Below, in pieces: positions 1 through 5,857 of a stretch of 5,922 bases of DNA (position 1 is the stretch's first letter; each line of letters begins with the position of its first letter). The DNA comes from Actinomycetes bacterium (GTDB lineage: Bacteria; Actinomycetota; Thermoleophilia; BMS3ABIN01). The stretch lies in the NCBI GenBank assembly GCA_021787775.1, contig JAJYLK010000079.1:1-5922 (forward strand), in the 5' to 3' direction. The position numbers were made by a program, and so were the translations under genes. Under the pieces are notes generated by a model, which saw nothing but the letters and a program-made list of their open reading frames with translations, was not told where the DNA came from and made no database searches.

Positions 1-769
1 GGGCGCGGAGAAGTTCATGAACATCACCTGCCGCTACGGCGGTTTCGCGGCCAGCGCCGTCAACATCACCTGCACCATCCGGGCGCTGAAGATGCACGGC
101 TACGGCCGCGCCTGCACCCGCGAGGAGCTGGAGAAGGAGAACCTCGATGTGCTGGACACAGGCTGCCAGAACCTCGCCAAGCAGATCGAGAACATGAAGC
201 AGTTCGGTATCCCCGTGGTGGTGACGGTCAACCGCTTCGCGGCCGATACCGACGCCGAAGTTGAGCTGGTGCAGAAGCGTGCCATCGAGTTCGGCGCCGA
301 GGCCTGCAACCCCATCACCGTGCACGCCAACGGCGGTGACGGCGGCATCGACGCGGCCAACGCCGTGGTCGAGGCCTGCGAGCGGCCGAGCGACTTCCAG
401 TTCCTCTATCCGGCGGACGCGCCGATCAAGGAGAAGATCGAGACCATCGCCACCAGGATGTACGGCGCCGACGGCGTCGACTACATGCCCGAAGCGGAGC
501 AGAAGATCAAGGCCTTCACCGAGGCGGGCTGGGACAAGCTGCCGATCTGCATGGCCAAGACGCACCTGTCGCTGTCGCACGATCCCAACCTGAAGAACCG
601 GCCCACCGGCTTCCGGGTGCCGATCCGCGACATCCGCCCCAGCATCGGCGCCGGCTTCCTCTATCCAATACTCGGCGCGATGTCAACGATGCCCGGCCTC
701 GCCGAGCGCCCGGCAGCGGTCGATGTCGATATCGATGTGGAAACGGGAAGGATCAAGGGGCTGTTCTAG
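1..769 (+). CDS. fhs: Formate--tetrahydrofolate ligase, C-terminal part (5' truncated by window edge)
   Basis: This enzyme condenses formate with tetrahydrofolate using ATP to give 10-formyl-THF, in the cytoplasm. It feeds one-carbon metabolism or, in acetogens, the methyl branch of the Wood-Ljungdahl pathway. The reading frame is open from base 2, starting GAEKF before the ATG at 17, so that ATG is internal and not a start. About 255 residues are visible, close to the C-terminal half of a family normally near 550-560 residues; the P-loop region is outside the window. Family landmarks, numbered from the ATG at 17, are RALKMHG (22-28), IPVVVTVNRF (65-74), GGDGGI (106-111), MYGADGVDY (148-156), CMAKTHLSLSHDP (178-190), RPTGFRVPIRDIRPS (195-209), GAGFLYP (211-217), STMPGL (223-228) and the terminal ETGRIKGLF. 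The gene ends with TAG at 767-769 with no disruption. Identification is firm; the metabolic role cannot be decided without the neighbours to the left. Confidence 0.96.
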   Translation, partial: GAEKFMNITCRYGGFAASAVNITCTIRALKMHGYGRACTREELEKENLDVLDTGCQNLAKQIENMKQFGIPVVVTVNRFAADTDAEVELVQKRAIEFGAEACNPITVHANGGDGGIDAANAVVEACERPSDFQFLYPADAPIKEKIETIATRMYGADGVDYMPEAEQKIKAFTEAGWDKLPICMAKTHLSLSHDPNLKNRPTGFRVPIRDIRPSIGAGFLYPILGAMSTMPGLAERPAAVDVDIDVETGRIKGLF

Positions 770-865
770 GACTTGGGGACACCATCCTGTTTGCGGGCAT
801 TTTAACGTTCCGGACGCGCTCGCAAATCAACAACAGTCTGGAGCCGCCAATTTTCAGCAATATAC

Positions 866-889
866 GGGACCCGGTTTTCGCCGGGTCCC
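866..889 (+). terminator. Hairpin terminator after fhs
   Basis: A perfect 9-bp stem, GGGACCCGG (866-874) with CCGGGTCCC (881-889), encloses a 6-nt loop TTTTCG. It lies about 97 bp after the fhs stop in a non-coding stretch between convergent genes. The tail on the plus strand (TTCATCATCTC) is pyrimidine-rich but has no clean T run. It is therefore either a weak intrinsic terminator or a 3'-end stabilising hairpin. It could act in both directions. Confidence 0.65.
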
Positions 890-900
890 TTCATCATCTC

Positions 901-945
901 AAGACCGCCGGTTAATCAGCCGGCCAGGTCTTTCTTCTTTTCTTC
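901..945 (+). terminator. Second, bulged hairpin with T-rich tail, overlapping the SHOCT gene 3' end
   Basis: AAGACC (901-906) plus GCCGG (907-911) can pair with CCGGC (920-924) and GGTCTT (927-932), with a 2-nt CA bulge and an 8-nt loop. On the plus strand it is followed by a pyrimidine tract very rich in T (about 931-945). The stem and tail resemble an intrinsic terminator for transcripts coming from fhs. The right half lies inside the last codons of the minus-strand SHOCT gene, whose Lys/Glu-rich end supplies the T-rich tail when read on this strand, so the tail may be partly coincidental. Confidence 0.45.
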
Positions 946-1179
946 AAATTCCTGTTTGCCGATCTCGCCCCTGGCATAACGGGCCTTCAGGATGTCAAGC
1001 GCCGTATCGATACGTGGAGGCGGGCCCGCAGCGCCACCACCGGCGGGAGCGCCCATCTGGCGCACGAGCCAGACCACAAGGATGATGACTGCCGCAACGA
1101 TGACCGCCATGAAGAGCATCATCAAGATAAAACCGGCGATGCCGGCGCCGCTGTTATCCCAGCCCCATCCATACATCAT
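916..1179 (-). CDS. Small SHOCT-domain membrane protein (87 aa)
   Basis: This is a short single-span membrane protein. A Trp/Gly-rich N-terminus (MMYGWGWDN) is followed by one hydrophobic helix (about 14-40), a Gly/Ala/Pro linker (43-55) and a SHOCT motif (about 59-85) with the typical core DILKARYARGEIGKQEFEEK. SHOCT modules are short C-terminal helical pairs, often on small membrane proteins, thought to mediate oligomerisation or nucleic-acid contacts; no enzymatic role is known. I chose the ATG at 1177-1179 because AGAGGTG lies 7 nt upstream on this strand. An in-frame ATG at 1255-1257 would add 26 residues of unlikely composition. The gene converges with fhs and is downstream of and co-directional with the SulP gene, but 225 bp separate them, so it probably has its own promoter. 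Domain assignment is confident; function is unknown. Confidence 0.85.
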   Translation of the reverse strand: MMYGWGWDNSGAGIAGFILMMLFMAVIVAAVIILVVWLVRQMGAPAGGGAAGPPPRIDTALDILKARYARGEIGKQEFEEKKKDLAG

Positions 1180-1199
1180 TTCAAAGCACCTCTGAAATT

Positions 1200-1236
1200 C
1201 GGGAACGGATAAATCCTGATATTCGGATAATTCCCG
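1200..1236 (-). promoter_or_regulatory. Nested repeat upstream of the SHOCT gene, possible operator/promoter
   Basis: The 37-bp segment is bounded by the inverted repeat CGGGAA (1200-1205) and TTCCCG (1231-1236). Inside it, CGGATAA occurs twice in direct orientation (1206-1212 and 1224-1230), 18 bp apart, and the first copy also sits in a small palindrome, GGATAAATCC (1207-1216). The element is 21 bp upstream of the SHOCT start, where a promoter or operator is expected. I see no convincing -35/-10 pair, so the regulatory role is inferred from position and symmetry. Confidence 0.35.
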
Positions 1237-1404
1237 CGGGGGATGGCGCTGAAACAATCATCGGATCCGTCGCAGGGGCCAGGTTGCGAACTGTTCGAAG
1301 GCAAAATGGGGAACATCCGTCATTTCGCTTGCAGGCGCAACAGCGTAGTCGCAGATGCTGCTGCCAGCCTCAAAACAAGATTCTGGACCGGCTCATCGGT
1401 GGAC

Positions 1405-3138
1405 TCAGGAGGCCGGAAGGGTGCCCGGTGCTGCGCCCAGGCGCGCCACCGCCGAGTCGACGCTGCTGTAGAAACGCTCAGGACCGAGCCGGTCGTAAAG
1501 GCCCTCGCGCCTGAGCACCTGGCGCACCGGCCGGTGCACGTTGGTGAAGACGCAGTCGAGGCCGGAGCTGCGCAGGTCCTCACAGAGGTCGTCGAGCATG
1601 ATGACCGAGGTGGCGTCGATATCATAAAGCGCTTCCAGATCAAGCGCCACCACCATCGGCCGCGGGTCGGTGCGCTTCACCAGCCGTCGCAGGGCGTCGC
1701 GCACCACGTCGGCGCTGGCAAAGAAGAGCACCCCCTGGATGCGGTAGATGGCCACCCCCGGGTAGCGCTGCGCTTCAGGGTGCCGGTTGGCGTCCACCCA
1801 GGCGCCGGTCTTCTTCATCTTCGCCAGCGGCACGACGCGCGGCCGGCTGAGCTCGTTGGCGATCACCGCGAACGACAGCACTACCGCCAGCGCCAGCCCG
1901 GTGAGGACGCCGAAGATGAGCACGCCCAGCAGCGCCGGCAGGATCATTCCCAGGCTGTCGCGGCGGATGCGGGCGAAGCGCAGGATCTCCCGGATATTCA
2001 GCATGTGCCGGACGGCGAAGACGACGATCGCTCCCAGCACCGCCTCCGGCAGGTCGCGGAAGAGCGGGGTGAGGAACAGCAGCGTCATCACCAGGAAGGC
2101 GGATGCCGCCATCGGCGCGATCTCGCTGCGGGCGCCATTGCTGTCGTTGGCCGAGGAGCCGGACAGCCCGCCGGCGACGGCGATCCCGCCCAGGAGGCCG
2201 GAGCCCACATTGGCGAGGCCGGTGGCGCGCAGCTCCTCATCCGGGTTGATCTCGTACCGGTGGCGCTCGGCAAGCACCCGCGCCGAGCCCAGCCCCTCGG
2301 CGTAGGCCACCAGCACGATGCCCGCCGCGCCCGGGATCAGCGTTGAAAGATCCCCCCAGGAGATTTCCGGCAGCGCCGGCGTCGGCAGTCCCGCCGGCAC
2401 GCTGCCCACGAGACTGACGCCGTGGCCGGAGAGGTCCAGCAGGAAGGCGGCGGTGATGCCACCCGCCAGCACCAGCAGCGCCGCCGGCACCTTGCGGGCG
2501 TAGCGGTTGACGATGATCAGGACGGCGAGGCTGGCGCCGCTCACGGCCAGCGTCGCGGGGTTGACGGCGCCCAGCTTGCCCAGCACCGACCAGACCATCC
2601 GGAAGAAGTTGTCGCTGGCCACCTGGATGCCCAGCAGCTTCGGGGCCTGGCGGATGATGATGATCAGCGCCAGCCCGAAGACGAACCCCAGCACCACCGG
2701 CCGGGCGACGAAATCGGAGACGAAGCCCAGGCGTGCTATCCAGGCGACCAGGAAGATGAGGCCGGCCAGGATGACGATGGCCGAGGTCAGCGCGGCGTAG
2801 CGCTGCAGGTTCGTGCCCGCCAGCGGCGCCACCGTCGCGGCGATGATCACCGCGGTGGAGGATGTGGACGATACGGCGACGTGCCGGCTGGAGCCGAACA
2901 GCGCGTAGATGAAAAGGCCTGCCGCTGCGGCATACAGTCCGGCCTGCGGTGGAACGCCGGCGATTCCGGCGTAGCCCATGCCTTCGGGGATCAGCAGACC
3001 GGCCAGGGCGATCCCGGCGACGATGTCCACCGGCAGCCAGCGGCGCTTGTATGCCGGCAGCCAGCGGGCGATGGCCAGGAAATCCGCCAGCCGGTTTGCC
3101 TTTATCCCGCTTGAATTTTCAGACCGGTTCTCACTCAC
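1405..3138 (-). CDS. SulP-family (SLC26-type) anion transporter with STAS domain
   Basis: A complete 577-residue inner-membrane transporter of the SulP family, whose members move sulfate, bicarbonate, dicarboxylates or other anions, usually as proton or sodium symporters or anion exchangers. The N-terminal family signature is at residues 33-70 (RWLPVDIVAG, LIPEGMGYA, GVPPQAGLYA). The TM3 region HVAVSSTSSTA (86-96) and the late-helix motif GLSGSSANDSNGARSEIA (324-341) correspond to conserved SulP substrate-site regions. Hydrophobic segments fill roughly 40-425. The cytoplasmic STAS domain spans about 458-568, with the conserved LDLEALYDIDATSVIML (499-515). Length is typical. The start is GTG at 3136-3138, with GAGGG 5 nt upstream on this strand; a nearby upstream ATG runs into a stop at once. 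No sulfate-assimilation, carbonic anhydrase or carboxysome gene is visible nearby, so the substrate cannot be assigned. It is divergent from the exporter gene to its right. I see no clear terminator between its stop and the SHOCT gene. Confidence 0.93.
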   Translation of the reverse strand: MSENRSENSSGIKANRLADFLAIARWLPAYKRRWLPVDIVAGIALAGLLIPEGMGYAGIAGVPPQAGLYAAAAGLFIYALFGSSRHVAVSSTSSTAVIIAATVAPLAGTNLQRYAALTSAIVILAGLIFLVAWIARLGFVSDFVARPVVLGFVFGLALIIIIRQAPKLLGIQVASDNFFRMVWSVLGKLGAVNPATLAVSGASLAVLIIVNRYARKVPAALLVLAGGITAAFLLDLSGHGVSLVGSVPAGLPTPALPEISWGDLSTLIPGAAGIVLVAYAEGLGSARVLAERHRYEINPDEELRATGLANVGSGLLGGIAVAGGLSGSSANDSNGARSEIAPMAASAFLVMTLLFLTPLFRDLPEAVLGAIVVFAVRHMLNIREILRFARIRRDSLGMILPALLGVLIFGVLTGLALAVVLSFAVIANELSRPRVVPLAKMKKTGAWVDANRHPEAQRYPGVAIYRIQGVLFFASADVVRDALRRLVKRTDPRPMVVALDLEALYDIDATSVIMLDDLCEDLRSSGLDCVFTNVHRPVRQVLRREGLYDRLGPERFYSSVDSAVARLGAAPGTLPAS

Positions 3139-3267
3139 GGCTACCCTCAGTGCATTGTTTCGAGACCGCCGACTAGCTCTTTAACAGCCGTTTCCGGTTT
3201 CCTTCCCGCGGCATTCGGGGAAAAAAGTGTGGCCTCCAAGGTTCCCGGCCATGATATCGGAAAAAGG
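3139..3267. promoter_or_regulatory. Divergent intergenic region between the SulP and GAP-type transporter genes
   Basis: This ~130-bp spacer must hold the start signals of two divergent transporter genes. Visible are GAGGG just upstream of the SulP GTG start on the minus strand, and an A/G-rich stretch (GGAAAAAGGA, 3259-3268) before the exporter start on the plus strand. A short inverted repeat TTCCC/GGGAA (3203-3207 and 3218-3222) is present. No convincing -35/-10 pair was found by eye, so promoter placement is inferred from gene orientation only. Confidence 0.4.
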
Positions 3268-3939
3268 ATGCATGGGATGCAAGGCCTGCTGTGGCAAATA
3301 ACCGCATTTCTGCCGGTATTTCTGGCCAGTCCGACGATGTATGCCGGCATGATCATGATTCTGGCCTCGCCGCACGCCCGCCAGCGCGCTTTTGCCGCCA
3401 CTGTGGGATGCGCGCTGACGGTGATCGTGCTGGGACTTGTGGCCGTCAACGGGGAGGCGGCGGCCACGACGCCCGAGCCGCCTTCTACGGCTTCCGGCGT
3501 GATCGACCTCTTCATCGGGGTGGCGCTGCTGCTGCTCGCCGCGCGGAATATCCTTGGCGGGAAAGAACGAAAAAGCAGATTCAAGCCCAGGAACCCCGGC
3601 TCGGTGAAGCTCCGGTTGGTCAGATTTACAATTTTTGGGATCATCCTCACCATCGTCAATCCCACTTCGTTGACCGCCTTCATCGCCGCCGGCAAGCTGA
3701 CCATCGATTCCGGCCTCAGCGACAGCCAGAAATCGGCGGCGATGATCATAGCCGGTTTTTACTATACCCTGCCGTTTCTGATACCGCTGGTTCTCAGTCT
3801 GATCGCGCCAAAGTACTCCGACCGGTTTCTGGCTTTTGCCCAAAAACTGCTGGCCAGATACGGGCGCTATGTGATTTTCGTGATCCTGGTGCTGCTGGGC
3901 GGGAACCTGATCAAAAAAGGCCTGGACATCCTGCTGTGA
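3268..3939 (+). CDS. GAP-family (LysE-like) membrane exporter
   Basis: A 223-residue polytopic membrane protein resembling the GAP/Sap-type family (the group containing the mycobacterial sulfolipid-addressing protein), within the LysE transporter superfamily. There are about six hydrophobic segments in two related halves: roughly 9-32, 41-60 and 77-97, then a basic loop (98-116, KERKSRFKPR), then 118-141, 156-181 and 199-222. Each half opens with a helix carrying a small-residue/Pro motif, ASPTMY (20-25) and NPTSL (131-135), and the protein ends LGGNLIKKGLDILL as is usual for the family. Such proteins export small molecules or lipids; the substrate here is unknown. Three starts are possible: GTG 3229, ATG 3268 and ATG 3277. 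I chose 3268; ATG 3277, with AGGA 8 nt upstream, is equally plausible. The gene is divergent from the SulP gene and ends 21 bp before the end of the oppositely oriented membrane protein gene. Confidence 0.82.
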   Translation: MHGMQGLLWQITAFLPVFLASPTMYAGMIMILASPHARQRAFAATVGCALTVIVLGLVAVNGEAAATTPEPPSTASGVIDLFIGVALLLLAARNILGGKERKSRFKPRNPGSVKLRLVRFTIFGIILTIVNPTSLTAFIAAGKLTIDSGLSDSQKSAAMIIAGFYYTLPFLIPLVLSLIAPKYSDRFLAFAQKLLARYGRYVIFVILVLLGGNLIKKGLDILL

Positions 3940-3960
3940 CCCGGCGGCGCTGGCGAACGG

Positions 3961-5034
3961 CTAACGCGGGCCGCGGCGCTCTTTCCGCTGCCGGTCGCCG
4001 AGCAGTTCCAGCAGGACGAGGTATGCCGCCAGCCCCGCAGCCGTGAGGACAAGACAGGGCAGGGTAGGACGGTCGGCGGCGATGAGCAGGATCAGCGCGG
4101 CGATCAGCCCGCCGGTGCGCAGGCCGGCCTTGTGGGCCGATACCCACGCCGAAAGCGGGGTCGGGGTGCGGCTGGCAACGGACTTTATAACGGCGGCCGT
4201 CCGGCGCCGCGATGAGACGGCCAGCGCCGATGGTCCGGCTATGAAGGCGCCGCCGGCGGTGACGATCCCCAAGGCGAAAGCCGTGCGGAAGGCAGTTTTC
4301 AGGGAAGCGGTGAAAGCGTCGATGACGGCGGCCGCGGCCCCGGGGCTCACCTTTGTACCGGCCAGCGAATCCAGGAAGTATGAACGCACAGTGGCCAGAC
4401 CTACCAGCATCAGCGCCGCGGATACGGCCACGCCGATGCCGGCGTTCAGGAGCGTCCGCCGGCGGCGGGGCGACAGCCATAGCGCCGCCGCCAGCAGGGA
4501 TGCGGCCGCCAGCGGCAGAATCCATGCCAGCCGGTCCAGCAGCCGCAGCCAGCGCTGGGCTGCCGCCAGCTTCGCCGACTGGAACAGAGTCAGCTCCGGG
4601 CCGCCGGCTCCGGTCAGCGCGCCATCCAGGGCGGTTACTCCCCGTTGATCGAGATGCTGTCTGACGTCTCCCAGCAGCGCACCCAGATCGACGCTTATCG
4701 TGCCCTGGCTGGAGGTAACGGCGCCGCTCCCCGTCCCCAGCAGCACTTTCATCGCCAGCTGATGCGAGGTCCGGTTAGCCTCGATCCAGAGTCGTTGAAA
4801 CCGGTCCGAAGCGATCACCTTCCTGACCTGGTCGTTGACGACGTTCTCCAGGCCCTGCGTCAGCACCGGCGCCAGGAAATCAGCCTGCGCCGGCAGAGCG
4901 TTTCTTGTCCGTCCTTCGATGTCGGTGCGGGTAAAGATCTCCTGGCTGAGGCGTGCGGCGGCGGCGTCCCGGATGGCCGGGTTCGCCGCCAGAGGGGCTA
5001 CGGTGGAAACATATGTGTCCGTATCCGTGACCAC
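3961..5034 (-). CDS. Actinobacterial-type polytopic membrane protein, 5' end incomplete as annotated
   Basis: The frame gives 357 residues from a GTG at 5034, but the true protein is longer (see 5035-5185). After the upstream transmembrane helix comes VVTDTDTYVSTVAPLAANP, then a largely extracytoplasmic helical domain (to about 165) with DRFQRLWIEANRTSHQLAMKVL (77-98) and a VDLGALL segment (115-121). Further membrane helices follow at about 167-188, 196-215, 244-267, 305-320 and 325-343. A basic cytoplasmic loop (PRRRR, 189-193) and a basic tail (DRQRKERRGPR) are consistent with the positive-inside rule. This order (TDTDxYV...APLA, then SDxFxxLWxxANRxxH, then a TM cluster) matches a membrane protein type common in Actinobacteria and usually annotated only as integral membrane protein. 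No catalytic motif is apparent and the function is unknown. The gene is downstream of the DUF7144-like gene on the same strand and convergent with the exporter gene. Confidence 0.8.
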   Translation of the reverse strand: MVTDTDTYVSTVAPLAANPAIRDAAAARLSQEIFTRTDIEGRTRNALPAQADFLAPVLTQGLENVVNDQVRKVIASDRFQRLWIEANRTSHQLAMKVLLGTGSGAVTSSQGTISVDLGALLGDVRQHLDQRGVTALDGALTGAGGPELTLFQSAKLAAAQRWLRLLDRLAWILPLAAASLLAAALWLSPRRRRTLLNAGIGVAVSAALMLVGLATVRSYFLDSLAGTKVSPGAAAAVIDAFTASLKTAFRTAFALGIVTAGGAFIAGPSALAVSSRRRTAAVIKSVASRTPTPLSAWVSAHKAGLRTGGLIAALILLIAADRPTLPCLVLTAAGLAAYLVLLELLGDRQRKERRGPR

Positions 5035-5185
5035 CCGGTTGAGCCAGACGGCAAAGACCGAGAGCAGGAAAAGCAGGCAGCTCGCGATGACAGCCGCGGT
5101 GGCCAGCGCGTATTTCAGCCTGTGCTTGCGGGTATCGTGCTCGAAGTTATCGATGTCGGCATCCGGTGTTTTGCCTGCCCGGCAT
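5035..5185 (-). other. Upstream coding extension of the membrane protein gene with apparent +1 frame disruption
   Basis: Reading the membrane-protein frame upstream of the GTG at 5034 gives a typical N-terminal anchor: a charged stretch (DADIDNFEHDTRKHR), then a hydrophobic helix (LKYALATAAVIASCLLFL and onward to VFAVWLNR) joined directly to VVTDTD. The frame stays open to a TAG at 5236-5238 but has no ATG, GTG or TTG. An ATG at 5183-5185 with AGGAG 4 nt upstream lies in the neighbouring frame and stops after 12 codons. Removing one base of the A4 run (T4 at 5169-5172 on the plus strand) joins it to the membrane-protein frame, giving MPGRQTPDADIDNFEH and so on, for about 407 residues in total. 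A sequencing/assembly indel or a real frameshift would both look like this. Confidence 0.7.
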
Positions 5186-5267
5186 GGCTCTCCTGGAAAG
5201 CGGGCGTGGCCCTTGCGGACCGCGCCCGCGCCTGGCTAGGGTTAGCTGTTGGAGCCACGATTCACGC

Positions 5268-5285
5268 GCGGCGGTTTGCCGCCGC
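5268..5285 (-). terminator. GC-rich hairpin immediately after the DUF7144-like gene
   Basis: A perfect 7-bp stem, GCGGCGG (5268-5274) with CCGCCGC (5279-5285), has a 4-nt loop and begins one base past the TAG stop of the upstream gene on the minus strand. There is no T tract after it, so it is not a classical intrinsic terminator. It may instead stabilise the 3' end or reduce read-through into the downstream membrane protein gene. Confidence 0.35.
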
Positions 5286-5286
5286 C

Positions 5287-5700
5287 CTAGGCTTCGGTGA
5301 TATCACGCCCGTGAGCCGTCAGCGCCCAGATGACGGCAATCGCGATGGCGATGATCAGGATCGACCACAACGGATAATACGGCAGGAACAGGAAGTTCTC
5401 GATGCAGATGACGATGGCCATGAACACGCCGATGGCCCGCGCCCAGGTCGATCCGCTGAAGATGCCGATGCCGGCGGCAAAAACGATCACCCCTACGATC
5501 AGGTGGATCCATCCCCAGGCAGTCACGTTGAGCCGGAAGACATAATCGCTGGTCACTACGTAGAACTCGTTCCTGAAGATCCCCGCCAGGCCGGCAAGGA
5601 TGTCAAAGATGCCCAGCATGATCAGGATGAAGGCGGCGAAACCGGTAAAGCCGATCGCCCAGCTGCTGGGTTCGTGCCTATGTACGGTTGGTTGGGACAT
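5287..5700 (-). CDS. DUF7144-like four-helix membrane protein (137 aa)
   Basis: A small integral membrane protein with a polar N-terminus (MSQPTVHRHEPSSW) and four predicted helices at about 16-41, 60-81, 86-106 and 109-128. The pattern W-G-W-I-H-L-I-V-G (62-70), GSTWARAIGV (83-92) and ENFLFLPYYPLWSILIIAIA (101-120) matches the actinobacterial family now called DUF7144, in which an invariant WAR and a PxxPxWS turn are typical. Function is unknown. The ATG at 5698-5700 is supported by a purine-rich Shine-Dalgarno region (AAGGAGAGGAG) 6 nt upstream. The gene lies about 100 bp upstream of the restored start (5185) of the large membrane protein on the same strand, so co-transcription is possible, though a GC-rich hairpin separates them. 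A small upstream ORF overlaps its first codons. Confidence 0.85.
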   Translation of the reverse strand: MSQPTVHRHEPSSWAIGFTGFAAFILIMLGIFDILAGLAGIFRNEFYVVTSDYVFRLNVTAWGWIHLIVGVIVFAAGIGIFSGSTWARAIGVFMAIVICIENFLFLPYYPLWSILIIAIAIAVIWALTAHGRDITEA

Positions 5701-5791
5701 CGCTTTCTCCTCTCCTTAAGCTATCCATCGCCATTGCAAAATGTCGCCGTTTGTTCCAGAACTGACGGCGTCTCGGTCTTGTTGTGAGCAA
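5678..5791 (-). CDS. Possible 37-aa Arg-rich upstream ORF (leader peptide candidate)
   Basis: A TTG codon at 5789-5791 is preceded, 7 nt upstream on this strand, by AGGAGG within AGGAGGTGA (plus-strand 5796-5804), an almost perfect Shine-Dalgarno. The frame encodes 37 residues beginning MLTTRPRRRQFWNKRR and ends with TAG at 5678-5680, overlapping the first 23 bases of the DUF7144-like gene in another frame. It uses AGA (three), AGG, CGA and TTA codons that are unusual in so GC-rich a genome. This fits either a non-coding 5' UTR or a regulatory leader whose translation affects the downstream gene. I do not recognise the peptide. The evidence is the ribosome binding site, spacing and overlap only. 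Confidence 0.25.
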   Translation of the reverse strand: MLTTRPRRRQFWNKRRHFAMAMDSLRRGESDVPTNRT

Positions 5792-5836
5792 ACCGTCACC
5801 TCCTCGGATCGCTGATGGTGGGACTTTCCTTCATTA

Positions 5837-5857
5837 CGGGCAGATACCCGCTCGGGT
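5837..5857. repeat. Overlapping short inverted repeats upstream of the DUF7144-like gene
   Basis: CGGG (5837-5840) can pair with CCCG (5847-5850), or ACCCG (5846-5850) with CGGGT (5853-5857). The central ACCCG is shared, so the two pairings exclude each other. The element lies about 140 bp before the DUF7144-like start in a region without an assigned gene. It may be a small operator or an RNA switch-like pair of stems; the stems are short and could be chance in GC-rich DNA. Confidence 0.2.

Noticed and set aside
723..1085. 120-codon plus-strand ORF spanning the end of fhs and the intergenic region
   Set aside because: It is out of frame with fhs, runs through two hairpins and the SHOCT gene antisense, and shows no domain.
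1237..1404. Search for a gene or SulP terminator between the SulP and SHOCT genes
   Set aside because: No coding frame with a plausible start and no stable hairpin with a T tract was found by eye.
1243..2346. 367-codon plus-strand ORF opposite the SulP gene
   Set aside because: Its product is rich in His, Arg, Gln, Gly and Ala with no domain, and it is antisense to a clear SulP transporter; open frames opposite GC-rich genes are common.
2422..3114. 230-codon plus-strand ORF opposite the SulP N-terminal half
   Set aside because: It is low-complexity Asp/Gln/Arg/Gly-rich translation with no recognisable domain, antisense to conserved SulP sequence.
3181..3843. Minus-strand ORFs opposite the GAP-type exporter (3147-3749 and 3181-3843)
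   Set aside because: The plus-strand product has clear transmembrane and family motifs; the minus-strand translations have no coherent features.
4645..5787. 380-codon plus-strand ORF
   Set aside because: It is antisense to the membrane protein and DUF7144-like genes, shares their codon boundaries, and its composition is shadow-like.
5818..5832. AGGAAAGTCC on the minus strand, resembling a conserved RNase P RNA segment
   Set aside because: The flanking sequence lacks the other conserved RNase P elements and the expected fold, so a chance match is likelier.
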